From Candidatus Tokpelaia sp. JSC188 (GTDB taxonomy: Bacteria > Pseudomonadota > Alphaproteobacteria > Rhizobiales > Rhizobiaceae): a stretch of DNA of 64,000 nucleotides. The position numbers and the translations under genes were made by a program. Each line of letters begins with the position of its first letter. Within the stretch, counting starts at the first letter, position 1. Shown here piece after piece: positions 22,289 to 33,083 of the stretch. The notes under the pieces are model-generated. The model did no database searches. It saw only the letters and a program-made list of their open reading frames with translations, and was not told where the DNA came from. Where the stretch lies: positions 310,001 through 374,000 of the forward strand of contig QENB01000001.1 in assembly GCA_003331065.1 (NCBI GenBank), read 5' to 3'.

Positions 22289-23677
22289 CTACTTTTCCCC
22301 GCTGCAGTTAAGACACTCACGGAAGACCGGTTCAACAGAACCGCTCCAGGTATCTCGATACTGTGAAAGCATTTTTTCCGCCTCTGTCTCACCTTTGATA
22401 ACAATTTCTTCAAGTAAATCAAGAAAAATTGTTTCATCATTGCCAGCATTGTTTAACTGATTACGTTTTTCTAGACCTTTACGAGAAATTTTAAGAGTTT
22501 CACGGGCAAATTCAAGCAATGTTGCACTGCGGAAGGGTACCTTTAACGCAAGAACTGCTACGTGATCACGCATTTCCTGAATTTCTTCTAAAGTCCAATC
22601 CTGTACCATTGCCTCTACTTCAGCCAGGGAGTCTTCGTTATAAAGCAATCCGACCCAATAAGCTGGCAAGGCACAGATGCGCCACCAAGGTCCACCATCG
22701 CTACCACGCATTTCAAGAAATCGTTTTAACCTTACTTCGGGAAAAAGTGTGGAAAGATGATTTATCCAATCACCTATTGTCGCTTCACCGTCCGGTAATT
22801 TATTTTTTAGTGCTCCATTCATGAACTGCCGAAACGTGACATCTGTCGTATCATAATATTGTCCTTCCCGAAGCACGAAATACATAGGTATATCAAAAGC
22901 CCATTCAACATAATCATCAAAACCGAATTGTGGTGAGAAAACGAAAGGTAAGATGCCAGTTCGGTTGTTATCAGTGTTGCGCCAAATTTCTGAACGCCAT
23001 GAAAGAAAACCGTTAGGTTTGCCTTCTGTAAAGGGAGAGGAGGCAAAAAGTGCTGTGGCAAGCGGCTGGAGTTTCATAGCAACCTGCATTTTGCGCCGCA
23101 TATCTGTTTCCGATGAAAAATCTAGATTAACCTGAATAGTTGATGTTCTATACATCATATCAAGACCGTGGCTGCCAACTTTCGGCATGTAATTAGCCAT
23201 AATTCTGTAGCGGGACTTAGGCATAATCGGCGTTTCAGCTAATGTCCATATAGGACTAGCGCCAATACCCAAAAAATTTATACCAAGCGGCTTGGCAATT
23301 TGATGCAGCTGGGAAAAATGAACATGAACTTCACGACATGTTTGATGAATAGTCGAAAGCGGTGCACCTGAAAGCTCAAATTGGCCTCCTGGCTCAAGCG
23401 AAATGGCTCCTTGTTCTGTTGGCTCGACAAGGCCAATAGTATTGCCTTCGTCAATAACGGCTTCCCAACCGAGTAGTATTTGCATATTTTCAAGGAGTGC
23501 ACGAATACCTTTATCACCGGCATAAGGAACAGGACGATTCCCATCCGTATAAAATGGGAATTTTTCATGCTCAGTGCCAATGCGCCACTGATCCGCTGGT
23601 TTACAGCCTGCGGCTAGATAATCAATTAATACCTCTTTGCTGTATATCCTAGTATCGTCAATTGTATCATGTGCCAT
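22289..23677 (-). CDS. gshA: Glutamate-cysteine ligase (plant/alphaproteobacterial type)
   Basis: First step of glutathione synthesis: ATP-driven ligation of glutamate and cysteine. The protein of about 462 aa belongs to the plant-like GCS2 class used by alphaproteobacteria: RIGTEHEKFPFY near residue 32, EPGGQFELSGAPL near 95, MPKSRYRIMANYMPKVG near 152, and EMRGSDGGPWWRICALPAYWVG near 340. I start at the ATG at 23677 (MAHDTIDD), where the family begins, with GAAGG upstream; the frame is open further up. The xseA remnant follows directly. Confidence 0.95.
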   Translation of the reverse strand: MAHDTIDDTRIYSKEVLIDYLAAGCKPADQWRIGTEHEKFPFYTDGNRPVPYAGDKGIRALLENMQILLGWEAVIDEGNTIGLVEPTEQGAISLEPGGQFELSGAPLSTIHQTCREVHVHFSQLHQIAKPLGINFLGIGASPIWTLAETPIMPKSRYRIMANYMPKVGSHGLDMMYRTSTIQVNLDFSSETDMRRKMQVAMKLQPLATALFASSPFTEGKPNGFLSWRSEIWRNTDNNRTGILPFVFSPQFGFDDYVEWAFDIPMYFVLREGQYYDTTDVTFRQFMNGALKNKLPDGEATIGDWINHLSTLFPEVRLKRFLEMRGSDGGPWWRICALPAYWVGLLYNEDSLAEVEAMVQDWTLEEIQEMRDHVAVLALKVPFRSATLLEFARETLKISRKGLEKRNQLNNAGNDETIFLDLLEEIVIKGETEAEKMLSQYRDTWSGSVEPVFRECLNCSGEK

Positions 23678-24510
23678 AACGCTGCCTTCTTTACTCAAAT
23701 CTCTAAAGTTCTTATTCTGATTGAACTTTTTTTCTTCAGCGCGCAAGTGTTGCAATATTTTCGGTTAAATTTATTGAGATTACAGATATTTTAAAGTGAC
23801 CAAAAGATTTTTCACAGCTTTTATTATTAATAATTCAAAATATGATTTAAAATTATCTGAGCATTTTGTATCATATTTGTGAATAATGAATCAAATAACT
23901 TCCATTGCTCTTTTAATAGCTATTCAATAGAATGGAAATAGTATTGCTGAATGTAGAAAATAATGGGAATAGAAGATCTTATCGATACTAATACGTTTCT
24001 GTTTTCTTGTATTTTAAATATCGCAATATAGGTTTTTAATTATTTTTACTAAAAGTTTATAAATTTGTAAGCTTGATGTAAAAGCGTGCACTGCTCTGTA
24101 ATTGATATTTAAGGAGAAATATCGACAATGGAAGATTCAAATTGTTTCGACTGAAAATACTGAAAGAGCGATTATATCGTACTGCCTTGTTGATCGATGG
24201 TACAGACCCACATGGTGGGTGATTGTTTGTTTATTAATTTCGATATTCTAAATCTTAATCGTAATTAGGCATTTTTCATCTTTTGAATTATTGCTCTTGA
24301 ATATCAATCGACTATGGGATAAAATCCTGTGGTACATCTGCACAATCTGTGTTGCAGCTATACAATTACTATTTCTTAGAACAGGCTTATGATATAAAAA
24401 TCGATTGTAAAGATGTCTCTATATAGGTGTACGATAATTATTCACACTGGTTAAATTTCTCTGCCTATTCCTATTCAGATGAATAGATTTTTAGGCATCT
24501 TGTAGGAGAT
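23678..24510. other. Intergenic spacer, about 830 bp, no gene recognised
   Basis: Very AT-rich. At 24111-24152 a good AAGGAG is followed by an eight-codon frame (MEDSNCFD, ATG at 24128), which could be the stub of a broken gene, but the sequence after it matches no family I know. Nothing else was recognised. Confidence 0.5.
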
Positions 24511-25020
24511 TTATTTAACACAATTTACATGACGTACAAGACCAACGGCTCCCTGAAGAGCGTTTTCAGTTACTTCATAGGCTAAGAGACGCTGCGGATT
24601 AACTGGTGCAGGCATCAATATTTTATGACTAAGAGTCTTTTTGAAACCGAAACGACGGTAATAGGGCTCATCCCCAATAAGGATAATTAGCTGATGCCCA
24701 GCTTTTTTAGCGCTATCAAGAGCTGTTTTTATGAGTTTGCTTCCAACTCCGGTGTTTTTGCAATCAGGACAGACAACAATGGGCCCTAACAAAAGTGCTC
24801 TGCTTGATCCTATAGCAATAGGTGTCATACGCAAAGAACCGATCAGACTTTTTCCTGCAAGCGCGACAAAGGAAAGCGAGAGATCATGAGGCCCCCCCTG
24901 ACGGATAAAATAAGCGGCGCGTGTATAACGGGCAGGGCCAAAGGCTTCAGCATTTAACTTCTCAATTTCACTGTCATGAGCAGCAAGCTCACACATATAG
25001 GTAATATCCAATAATGACAT
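24511..25020 (-). CDS. GNAT family N-acetyltransferase
   Basis: Single-domain acetyl-CoA-dependent transferase of about 169 aa, YhbS-like. The acetyl-CoA site is LGPIVVCPDCKNTGVGSKLI near residues 80-100, with a Gln/Arg-x-x-Gly-x-Gly/Ala core modified to KNTGVGSK. The end FYRRFG-type motif is seen as PYYRRFGFKK near 125. I start at 25020 (MSLLDITY); a GTG eight codons upstream is possible. Substrate unknown. It stands alone in a gene-poor stretch. Confidence 0.85.
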   Translation of the reverse strand: MSLLDITYMCELAAHDSEIEKLNAEAFGPARYTRAAYFIRQGGPHDLSLSFVALAGKSLIGSLRMTPIAIGSSRALLLGPIVVCPDCKNTGVGSKLIKTALDSAKKAGHQLIILIGDEPYYRRFGFKKTLSHKILMPAPVNPQRLLAYEVTENALQGAVGLVRHVNCVK

Positions 25021-25690
25021 AAAAGATCCGGAACAACTTAACACGGTAAAACCACACCATAATCACTCTAATAAGTAACCTTCCGGCCCATTATTGAGCC
25101 AATGAATATCAAAATACAGAAACTTTTCGCAAAATACTCACTCTAACTGATAGACACCTTTACCATCAAAATCAGCTCACTGTAAATCCGTTCTATCCTA
25201 CTTAGTCAAATTTAATTGAAGATGAGTAAGGATTATTCATCCGATTTGATGAAGGATTTTCAGTTAAAGAGGTTGGTTTATCATTGTCTTGTGATAAGCG
25301 ATTATCGCGTTTTTCTGCACAGATTTCACTTGTTCGGGATGGGCTATTCATTCAGAGCTGATTTTGTGTTTTTGTCATGCGGAATAATGCTGCAATTATG
25401 CAGTTACTCATCCATCGTAACCTATCATAGGCCTCTATAAATAACTATGCTGTAATGGCTATAATTCTAGATAAATAAAATCATGTCTAAACAGATTATA
25501 AAATCTGCTAAATTCCTAGAGGTATTGCCAGGGTATGATAGATTTGGTTTTAGATTAACCATTCTCCTATATGGGCTTTTCTGAAAGAGCGAGAATTGAC
25601 AGACGCACCTTTCATGAACAAGGAAGAATCGCTAAATGCGTAGTGGAGATTATGCGGAATATTGATTTTCTATTAGAAAATTATTTGTCG
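25021..25690. other. Intergenic spacer, about 670 bp, no gene recognised
   Basis: No convincing gene. A plus-strand frame at 25216-25440 and a short frame from 25483 (MSKQIIKSAKFLEV) lack family features. They may be leftovers of decay or chance. Confidence 0.5.
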
Positions 25691-26743
25691 TTATAGAACG
25701 TCCATGCGTTTCTCTGGGTGTTTACGATTATAATCGATAGATGAATAAAATGCTGCAAGAATAAACAAAATGCCGATCAGAGCGGTGATAACTTCTGGAA
25801 TATAAAGCAGTGTATGAACATACATGATGAGGGCCAGAATAAGAATGGCGTAAAAAGCCCCATGCTCAAGATAACGATACCTGCTAAGTATCCCATTTTT
25901 GATGAGCATAACCGTCATAGAACGCACATAAAAAGCGCCAATACCAAGGCCGATAGCAATAATAAAAAGGTTAGTGGACAGAGCAAATGACCCGACAACT
26001 CCATCAAATGAAAAACTGACATCGAGTACCTCAAGATAAAAAAAAGTAGCTGCCCCGTTATAGCGTATGGTATTTACCTTTCTTCTTTTGCCATTAACTA
26101 ATTTCCCCATTCCTTCGACAATAAGAAAGCTGAGAAGTCCATAAAGAGCCGCTATCAAAAATGTTGGCTTTTCAGAAGAATCAAGAAGTTCTGTAAACAC
26201 AAGAATAAAAACAAGCGTCAAGATAGTTTCGATTCCTCGCATAGATGTGAATTTGCACGCATAGGTTTCAATGATACGAATCCAATGCACATCTTTCTCA
26301 GCGTTAAAGAAATATTTTAATCCGACCATCATCAAGAACGTACCACTAAAAGCAACAATTCCCGTATGAGCATCCATCATGATGCGTGCATATATATGGG
26401 GATTCCATATAGCAAGCCGAAGTGCCGAAAAGGGATCAATACGCGCGGCACAAGCCACAATAACAAGCGGTAAGATAATACGCACGCCGAAAACAGCAAC
26501 AATAATACCCCAAGTCAAAAATCTATGCTGCCAGACAGGCTCCATATCACGTAGTACACGCGCATTGACAATCGAATTGTCAAAAGAAAGAGAAATCTCT
26601 AAAACAGCTAGCACTATACAAATAAAGAAAAATCTGCCGGCTCCAGCAAAGGTATCAGTATAAATCCACCCAAGCCATGCTCCAAAAAGAAGACCAAAAA
26701 TTGTAAATAAAAACGCCCAACGGAAATAATGCAGAATGCCCAT
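25691..26743 (-). CDS. DUF475 family membrane protein (TerC-like)
   Basis: Integral membrane protein of 350 aa with about nine helices. It carries the two aspartate-centred motifs of the TerC/DUF475 group: LEISLSFDNSIVNARVL near residues 48-64 and LDVSFSFDGVVGSFALS near 235-251. TerC-like proteins are linked to metal (Mn) export and tellurite resistance, but this subfamily has no firmly assigned substrate. The ATG is followed by a hydrophobic first helix. The gene is isolated by long spacers on both sides and looks intact. Confidence 0.9.
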   Translation of the reverse strand: MGILHYFRWAFLFTIFGLLFGAWLGWIYTDTFAGAGRFFFICIVLAVLEISLSFDNSIVNARVLRDMEPVWQHRFLTWGIIVAVFGVRIILPLVIVACAARIDPFSALRLAIWNPHIYARIMMDAHTGIVAFSGTFLMMVGLKYFFNAEKDVHWIRIIETYACKFTSMRGIETILTLVFILVFTELLDSSEKPTFLIAALYGLLSFLIVEGMGKLVNGKRRKVNTIRYNGAATFFYLEVLDVSFSFDGVVGSFALSTNLFIIAIGLGIGAFYVRSMTVMLIKNGILSRYRYLEHGAFYAILILALIMYVHTLLYIPEVITALIGILFILAAFYSSIDYNRKHPEKRMDVL

Positions 26744-27401
26744 TTTCAGTCCTTAAACGAATTACCTTGTTAACACGGGCTGTATATAGAATCTCGTAAT
26801 TTACTGTTTATCTCCTTAATATAAAATATAATATGCTACATTATCAAGAATGGAGAATCAGGCGGAAGCTATCAACAATCACAAAAGAATCTTTAATTTA
26901 AAAGCTTTTTGATTAGATATATATGTACCTCCCCAATTGGCTAATTCATAAGTGCCTCCTGTAATGGTAATATGGTCGAGTTATTTTAGCCAAATAAAAG
27001 ACCTAAACCAAAGAGTCCTCGCTTCTATATTGTAGCTTATCGAAATATACTTGTTATTTGTTATCACCTATGTAATGAGTGTTATCTCTTATAACAGTAT
27101 ATTCTGTTACTCATGAATGCATAAAAAGAGAAAACAGAGAATGGCAGTAACATAACAGAAATAATACTGCGTATCTTGCCAATCTAAAAAAATACTGGAT
27201 GCAAAACCCTGGCTTACTTATCTCAACTTGATTGCATTGGATGAGCAGTGCCAACGGCAGACATGAATGCAATTCATGTCCGATAAGCACCAAAATGGTG
27301 GCAAAAGAAGTAATTTAAATTGCAGGAACTTAATAAATATCCTTCGCTTTGCATGTGAATTACACGACAAAAACAGCGTACTATCTTAATAGAAGACTTA
27401 A
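26744..27401. other. Intergenic spacer, about 660 bp, with a 21 bp palindrome
   Basis: No gene recognised. At 27260-27280 GACATGAAT and ATTCATGTC form a perfect 9 bp inverted repeat around GCA, the size of a regulator binding site or a small hairpin. A frame covering it (27111-27293, minus) has no family features. Confidence 0.5.
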
Positions 27402-27478
27402 TGGTGGGCCCGGAGGGACTCGAACCCCCAACCGAGCGGTTATGAGCCGCCGGCTCTAACCGATTGAGCTACAGGCCC
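27402..27478 (-). tRNA. tRNA with anticodon CAT, probably tRNA-Ile2 (lysidine type)
   Basis: A 77-base cloverleaf with CCA. Acceptor GGGCCTG pairs with CGGGCCC; the anticodon loop CTCATAA gives CAT; the T-loop is GGTTCGAGTCC. CAT can be elongator Met or the Ile tRNA modified by TilS. The GGGCCTG acceptor and the CGGCTCATAACCG anticodon arm resemble tRNA-Ile2 more than elongator Met, which usually starts GGCGGGG in this order. It is not the initiator (no CA mismatch at the acceptor end). Confidence 0.9.
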
Positions 27479-28596
27479 GACCCGATACCTGCTTAACCGA
27501 AAGTACACAGGCAGACAAGGCTTCTTTTAAAAAAATTTGTTATCACCACTTAATTATCAAGGATGATACACCACCAATCATTAATAAAAATAGCACCTCG
27601 CATGCTTTTTATTTCTGATGACTTTAGAAGTCAATTAAAATAAATTTGCTATGCAGTCAAAATAGTTTTTGGACTTAATCAATTGATTTTTTGGCATTTT
27701 CCCTTCTTTTTCTTAAGATTGTTGGACTTATGAGTTTGTTTCAGAGCTGCCAAAAATTAGATGATGCAACCATCGCAAGTTTTTGTTGTTGAAAATCGGA
27801 AGCAATAGATACAGTTTTAGACAATCGGCGCAAGCTTTTAATCACTGCAATAATCGATAATGACTGGCATTAATCAACACTACGGCGGATGAAAAATCAG
27901 CGCTTTCTTCATCTTCAGGCCTACAGTGGTGCAATACTGGCGTGACCATCTCCTTTTACTCAATACCTATTTTTATCCAATTTTTGATCTGCAGAAAAGT
28001 AGATTAAAATTATTCCCATTACATCGAAATTTCTATCTTATCCTTTTACCAAGTTTACTTAAATGCTGAAAGACTCATGAAATTCATTACATTTTTTATC
28101 AAATATTTATTACCTTCCAGTCTTAATGATTATTGCTGATTTTAAGATCAGCAATTAGCGGATTATATTTCTCGTTTAATTTTCTTTTTTACGGATGTAA
28201 AAGCGTTTTTAAAACGTTTAACTTATCGATACAACCTTATCATCGTAATTATCATTTGGAGGTGCGGAAATTTTACCAAAAGATAAAAAGCAAGCACAGA
28301 GCATAATGCTTTATTAATATATACTGCTCAAATAGCTTTCTGTTCATTAACAATCCAAAATTATTTAATCTTAATCAATTACATATCTTCCAAGTGCACA
28401 GATAGTAAATCTTTTTTCCCGCTATAAGATAGGCATGACGACAGACCCCTCCCATAATTAAAAGCTGCGAAAAAGACAACTTCTCAATATTGCATCCAAA
28501 ATCCTTCAAATATCTTTATTCTATATAGATTAAAAGAAAAAACGCATGCTAAAAAAGGGTTAATGCTTTTCTAATGACAATTTATTGCCGAAAGGT
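27479..28596. other. Gene-poor spacer, about 1.1 kb, with a possible remnant and a hairpin
   Basis: The spacer downstream of rpoD. It holds a possible small pseudogene at 27741-27949 (separate entry) and a perfect 9 bp hairpin ATTGCTGAT/ATCAGCAAT with a 6-base loop at 28132-28155. Nothing else was recognised. Confidence 0.5.
27741..27949 (-). pseudogene. Possible frameshifted small gene, family unknown
   Basis: From an ATG with AAAGGAG directly before it, 35 codons (MVTPVLHHCRPEDEESADF, then SSAVVLINASHYRLLQ) run into TGA. In the neighbouring frame the reading goes on from the same point: VIKSLRRLSKTVSIASDF, then QQQKLAMVASSNFWQL and a stop. The composite of about 68 residues reads like one protein broken by a single shift. 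I do not recognise the family, and the ribosome site is too close to the ATG, so this is tentative. Confidence 0.25.
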
Positions 28597-30612
28597 TTAT
28601 GAATCGAGAAAACTACGCAATTTGCGTGAACGGCTTGGATGTTTAAGTTTACGCAGAGCCTTTGCCTCAATTTGGCGAATGCGCTCACGCGTAACCGAAA
28701 ACTGCTGACCAACCTCTTCCAGAGTATGGTCAGTATTCATACCAATTCCGAAACGCATACGCAAAACACGTTCCTCACGTGGGGTAAGTGATGCTAGCAC
28801 ACGCGTTGTTGTATCACGTAGATTGGCTTGAATAGCAGCATCAATCGGCAAAAGCACATTTTTATCCTCGATAAAATCGCCAAGGTGCGAATCTTCTTCA
28901 TCTCCCACAGGAGTCTCGAGTGAAATCGGTTCCTTGGCAATTTTTAGAACCTTGCGAACCTTCTCCAGCGGCATAGAAAGTTTTTCCGAAAGTTCTTCTG
29001 GAGTTGGTTCACGCCCGATTTCATGCAACATTTGACGCGATGTGCGCACAATTTTATTGATTGTTTCAATCATATGGACTGGGATACGAATTGTTCGCGC
29101 CTGATCAGCAATCGAACGGGTAATCGCCTGTCGAATCCACCATGTTGCATAAGTCGAAAATTTGTATCCGCGCCGGTATTCAAACTTGTCAACAGCCTTC
29201 ATGAGGCCGATATTACCCTCTTGAATAAGATCAAGTAACTGCAGGCCGCGGTTGGTATATTTTTTGGCAATCGAGATAACCAATCTCAGATTGGCTTCCA
29301 CCATTTCCTTCTTAGCGATAGTTGCTTCACGTTCACCTTTTTGCACCTGACTAACAATACGGCGAAATTCGCCGATAGAAATACCCGTCTCCTGTGTCAA
29401 GATCCGGATCTCGTGACGTAGCGCTTGAATATTTTTTGTTTCGCGCACAGCGAATTGCTGCCAACCGCGCCCTGGCAGAGTTGTAATATAATTAATCCAA
29501 TCCGGATCAAGTTCCCTATCTTGGTATTCCTTCAAAAATTCTTCGTGGTAGACACCATTAGAATCGGCAAGACGTTTCAGTTTGCCTTCATTCTGAATCA
29601 AACGTTTATTAATATCGTAAAGCTGTTCTACGAGAGATTCAATGCGGTTCTGATTCAGCGAAAGTGATTTAACGGCCTTGATTAACCGACCTTTTAATTC
29701 TTTGTAACGATATTGCTGACTTGCGGACAGACTGCTTTTATCAGAGCCAGTAAGACCACTTTCAACTTGCTGATTCTGCAATTTGCGTAGCTTAGCATAA
29801 GTAACAGCAATAAAATTAAGTGTTTCCATAACCTGAGGACGTAGCTCTTCTTCCATCACAGCGAACGAAAGATTGGCCTCATCATCTTCTTCATCATCTT
29901 CTTCATCAACAGGTATTTCACTGCCAACATTGGTAATCTCATTACCATCATGCGTGGTGCAATGTATTGTCTGGGTTGCTTTTTCTTCCTTGATCCTTTC
30001 GACAATTGGGACTTCTTTAGCCTCAGGACCTGCATAGGTAGTTTCAAGATCAATAATTTCACGCAGCAAAATGCGCGAATCGTTAAGTTCATCACGCCAA
30101 ATAATAAGCGCTTGAAATGTCAATGGACTTTCACAAAGACCAGCAATCATCATCTCACGACCGGCCTCAATTCGCTTGGCAATGGTAATTTCACCTTCGC
30201 GTGACAAAAGTTCCACCGCTCCCATTTCACGTAAATACATGCGGACTGGATCATCAGTACGATCTGTCGGCTCACGCTTAGCACTAACAGCAAGAGCAGT
30301 CCCTGATTCCTCAACGAGATTTCTGCCATCTGCTTCTTCTCTATCAGAATCAAGATTTGCTTCCTGTTCATCATCCTCGATAACATTGATACCTATATCA
30401 GATAGCATAACCATTGTGTCTTCAATCTGCTCTGATGTAACCTGTCCAGAGGGTAAAGCAGTATTGAGATCGTCCATAGTGATATAGCCACGCTTCTTAG
30501 CAAGCTTGATCATTTTCTTAATAGCATTATCAGAAAGGTCAAGAGGAGAAGCATCTACATTTACCTCATGCTCTATTTGCGCATCCTTATTTTGCTTAAC
30601 CTTGCTAGACAT
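28597..30612 (-). CDS. rpoD: RNA polymerase primary sigma factor (sigma-70)
   Basis: Directs RNA polymerase to housekeeping promoters. 671 aa. Region 1.1 is N-terminal ([15 protein letters not shown]); region 1.2 has [22 protein letters not shown] near 120; a non-conserved acidic insert ([12 protein letters not shown]) follows; region 2 has [20 protein letters not shown] and [14 protein letters not shown]; region 3 contains [12 protein letters not shown]; region 4 ends [20 protein letters not shown]. The start at 30612 (MSSKVKQ) fits the family; the frame is open eight codons further. dnaG lies about 210 bp upstream on the same strand, the usual dnaG-rpoD order. Confidence 0.97.
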   Translation of the reverse strand: MSSKVKQNKDAQIEHEVNVDASPLDLSDNAIKKMIKLAKKRGYITMDDLNTALPSGQVTSEQIEDTMVMLSDIGINVIEDDEQEANLDSDREEADGRNLVEESGTALAVSAKREPTDRTDDPVRMYLREMGAVELLSREGEITIAKRIEAGREMMIAGLCESPLTFQALIIWRDELNDSRILLREIIDLETTYAGPEAKEVPIVERIKEEKATQTIHCTTHDGNEITNVGSEIPVDEEDDEEDDEANLSFAVMEEELRPQVMETLNFIAVTYAKLRKLQNQQVESGLTGSDKSSLSASQQYRYKELKGRLIKAVKSLSLNQNRIESLVEQLYDINKRLIQNEGKLKRLADSNGVYHEEFLKEYQDRELDPDWINYITTLPGRGWQQFAVRETKNIQALRHEIRILTQETGISIGEFRRIVSQVQKGEREATIAKKEMVEANLRLVISIAKKYTNRGLQLLDLIQEGNIGLMKAVDKFEYRRGYKFSTYATWWIRQAITRSIADQARTIRIPVHMIETINKIVRTSRQMLHEIGREPTPEELSEKLSMPLEKVRKVLKIAKEPISLETPVGDEEDSHLGDFIEDKNVLLPIDAAIQANLRDTTTRVLASLTPREERVLRMRFGIGMNTDHTLEEVGQQFSVTRERIRQIEAKALRKLKHPSRSRKLRSFLDS

Positions 30613-30826
30613 ACCATTCAAACTCCAGATATTCACAGCGTTCGCACAAGCGACAAACTTCTATATTAAAACGCACAGAATCTACTTTCTCTGCTTTCAT
30701 TTCCGCATGAAACACGAGGAAATATGAAACAACATACTGCAATTACATGATGCATAGCTGCCTTTGTTCAACTTGAGCTTGCTAATATCTAGCCGCCTTT
30801 GTGCTTTAAACCATTCGAACATTTTG

Positions 30827-32794
30827 TTATGCTCTCGTGGCTGATTCACGAAAAAAAAGAGAATCATTTTGATGATTTGTATCCACATCCCATAAACCAA
30901 ACCCCTCAATTAAGGCATCAGTAGCGTTTGTGCGCTCAAGCTCGTTTTTAACATCACTCAATAAAGCGAATACACTGCTATCCAGGTTTTCGAGAAGCTC
31001 TGTTTCGATTTCTCGTAATTGTTTGTGTAGGCAATGCGCCCTCTTATACAAATGCAATGCTTGCTTTAACGCCGCTCTGGCTTCTTCAATAGGAGCAACG
31101 GCAAAAGCGCTGCGCATACCAATATTGCGCACAAGTTGCACAATGCAGGCCATAATAGCACTCTTTCCCTTTTTATCCAAGAGTTGGAACATAGAGTCAG
31201 CGTTATCAAGATTTTCTTCTGCCATTATATCTAGCATTGCACAATGCAGCTTCGTCAGTTCCTGATTGCTGAATTCCAGAGAAGCTAATGTCTCAAAGTT
31301 CTCATTCCATAACTGCGGATGATTAGCAAGGGTTACCAAGATTGCCGCCTCACGTACGAGGATAGGATCTTTACGGTTTTTTACCAGATCAGAATGGATC
31401 AGGCTTTCTGAGAAACACAATCGACCTAAGGTTGTATTCTGCGCATTACAACGCTTTGTTTTGCTCTCCTTGTGAAATGGTGCAAAAGTCCATGGCTTGA
31501 AAAACATTTGCAACCGCTCGCGGATATCTTGAAGATAATAATGGCGCAGACTTTCATCTTTTATGGTAAAAGCGGCATCTCGTAAACGTTTTTCCAAGGC
31601 AGCGCGACTTTCGGGAGTTTTAAATGCTTGACCCTGTATTTCGCGTCGCCAAAGCATATCAGCCATTGGTACTGCTTGCTTAAGCAGTTCATTAAAAATT
31701 TCTTTTCCTCCTTCACGGATGATGTCATCCGGGTCCTTGCCGTTTGATAAAAGCACAAAACTTAGTGAAAGACCAACCTTTAAGAGAGGCAAAGCCCGAT
31801 CGAGCACCCTCAATGCCGCATTGTAACCAGCTTCATCACCATCAAAACACAAGATCGTTTGACTGGAAAAACGCCACAGTAAATGCAGTTGATCTTCTGT
31901 CAAGGTTGTGCCAAGGGGCGAAACAGCTTTCTCAAAACCAGCGCTCACAAGAGCAATTACATCCATATAGCCTTCCACAACAATAATCGGCTTAGACTCT
32001 ACTTCTCCCCTACAAAGTGCTAAATTTGCCTGCTTTGCACGGGAAAAATTATAAAGCGTACGCCTTTTGCAAAAGAGTTTTGTTTCTGGCGAATTAAGAT
32101 ATTTAGCCCTAGTATCCGGGAAAAGCGCTCGACCACCGAAACCGATGATTCGGCCGCTTGCATTTTCAATTGGAAACATGATGCGGTTACGAAAACGGTC
32201 ATAGGACGCCACATCATCTCCTAAAACAAGCAGACCGGATGTTTCAAGTTGAGAATTGCACACGCCTTTTGCAATCAAAAATTTTTTTAGTAGATTACGA
32301 CTGTCAGCTGCATAACCCAGTCGGAACATTCTTTGCACTCCAGATGAAAGAGAACGCTCGCGTAGATAGCTACGAGCACAGGCACCTTCATCTTTTTGCA
32401 GCAATTGCTCAAAAAAACCAGCTGCTAATTCCATAATCTTATAAAGGGAAGCCTGTTTAGCCTCACGCTTTTTAGTCTCTGAATCAGGTTGAGGCATAGA
32501 GATGCCAGCCATATCGGCAAGGCGCTCAACTGCTTCAAAAAAAGAAAGCCCATCAAGCTCGCTTATGAAGCGAAAGTGATCACCACTCACTCCACAGCCG
32601 AAACAGTGGTAACGTCCGCGTCGGTCATTACAATGAAAGCTCGGCGTTTTTTCAAGATGAAAAGGACAACAAGCCCAGAAATCCCCACGTGAAGTATTGG
32701 TCTTTTCTCTGTTAAAGTTGACACGCGTCCTCACAACAGCTGAAATTGGTACCCGAGAACGGATCTTATCCAGAAAATCTGCCGAAAAACGCAT
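30827..32794 (-). CDS. dnaG: DNA primase
   Basis: Makes RNA primers at the replication fork. 655 aa. The N-terminal CHC2 zinc finger is CPFHLEKTPSFHCNDRRG with CFGCGVSGD (residues 41-72). The TOPRIM core shows VVEGYMDVIAL near 268 and LCFDGDEAGYNAALR near 312. A C-terminal helicase-binding region follows after residue 440 and is the most divergent part. The frame is intact. rpoD follows on the same strand, so both may share a transcript as in the classic macromolecular synthesis operon (without rpsU). The spacer to 33083 separates it from the divergent channel gene. Confidence 0.96.
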   Translation of the reverse strand: MRFSADFLDKIRSRVPISAVVRTRVNFNREKTNTSRGDFWACCPFHLEKTPSFHCNDRRGRYHCFGCGVSGDHFRFISELDGLSFFEAVERLADMAGISMPQPDSETKKREAKQASLYKIMELAAGFFEQLLQKDEGACARSYLRERSLSSGVQRMFRLGYAADSRNLLKKFLIAKGVCNSQLETSGLLVLGDDVASYDRFRNRIMFPIENASGRIIGFGGRALFPDTRAKYLNSPETKLFCKRRTLYNFSRAKQANLALCRGEVESKPIIVVEGYMDVIALVSAGFEKAVSPLGTTLTEDQLHLLWRFSSQTILCFDGDEAGYNAALRVLDRALPLLKVGLSLSFVLLSNGKDPDDIIREGGKEIFNELLKQAVPMADMLWRREIQGQAFKTPESRAALEKRLRDAAFTIKDESLRHYYLQDIRERLQMFFKPWTFAPFHKESKTKRCNAQNTTLGRLCFSESLIHSDLVKNRKDPILVREAAILVTLANHPQLWNENFETLASLEFSNQELTKLHCAMLDIMAEENLDNADSMFQLLDKKGKSAIMACIVQLVRNIGMRSAFAVAPIEEARAALKQALHLYKRAHCLHKQLREIETELLENLDSSVFALLSDVKNELERTNATDALIEGFGLWDVDTNHQNDSLFFRESATRA

Positions 32795-33083
32795 GAATAA
32801 AAATTACCATTTCTAAAATCGATTGTTTTTTAAAGAATAGCATTCGACATGAATGCCTACCCTTGCTAACTATACACACATGCGAAAAAATGCAAGAAAC
32901 TCCCTTTATCAGATGTTTCTTATTACCTCAGTTCGGACTTGACTAAATTCGATAATACTTCCAGTATGCTTTGCTCGATTATGCAATATTATATAGGCAC
33001 CAATTGTCCATATATTGTATAAAACATCCATATTGTTACTCCAAAAGTATTGCACAGTACCCTCTTACAAGGAAATTTAAAGC

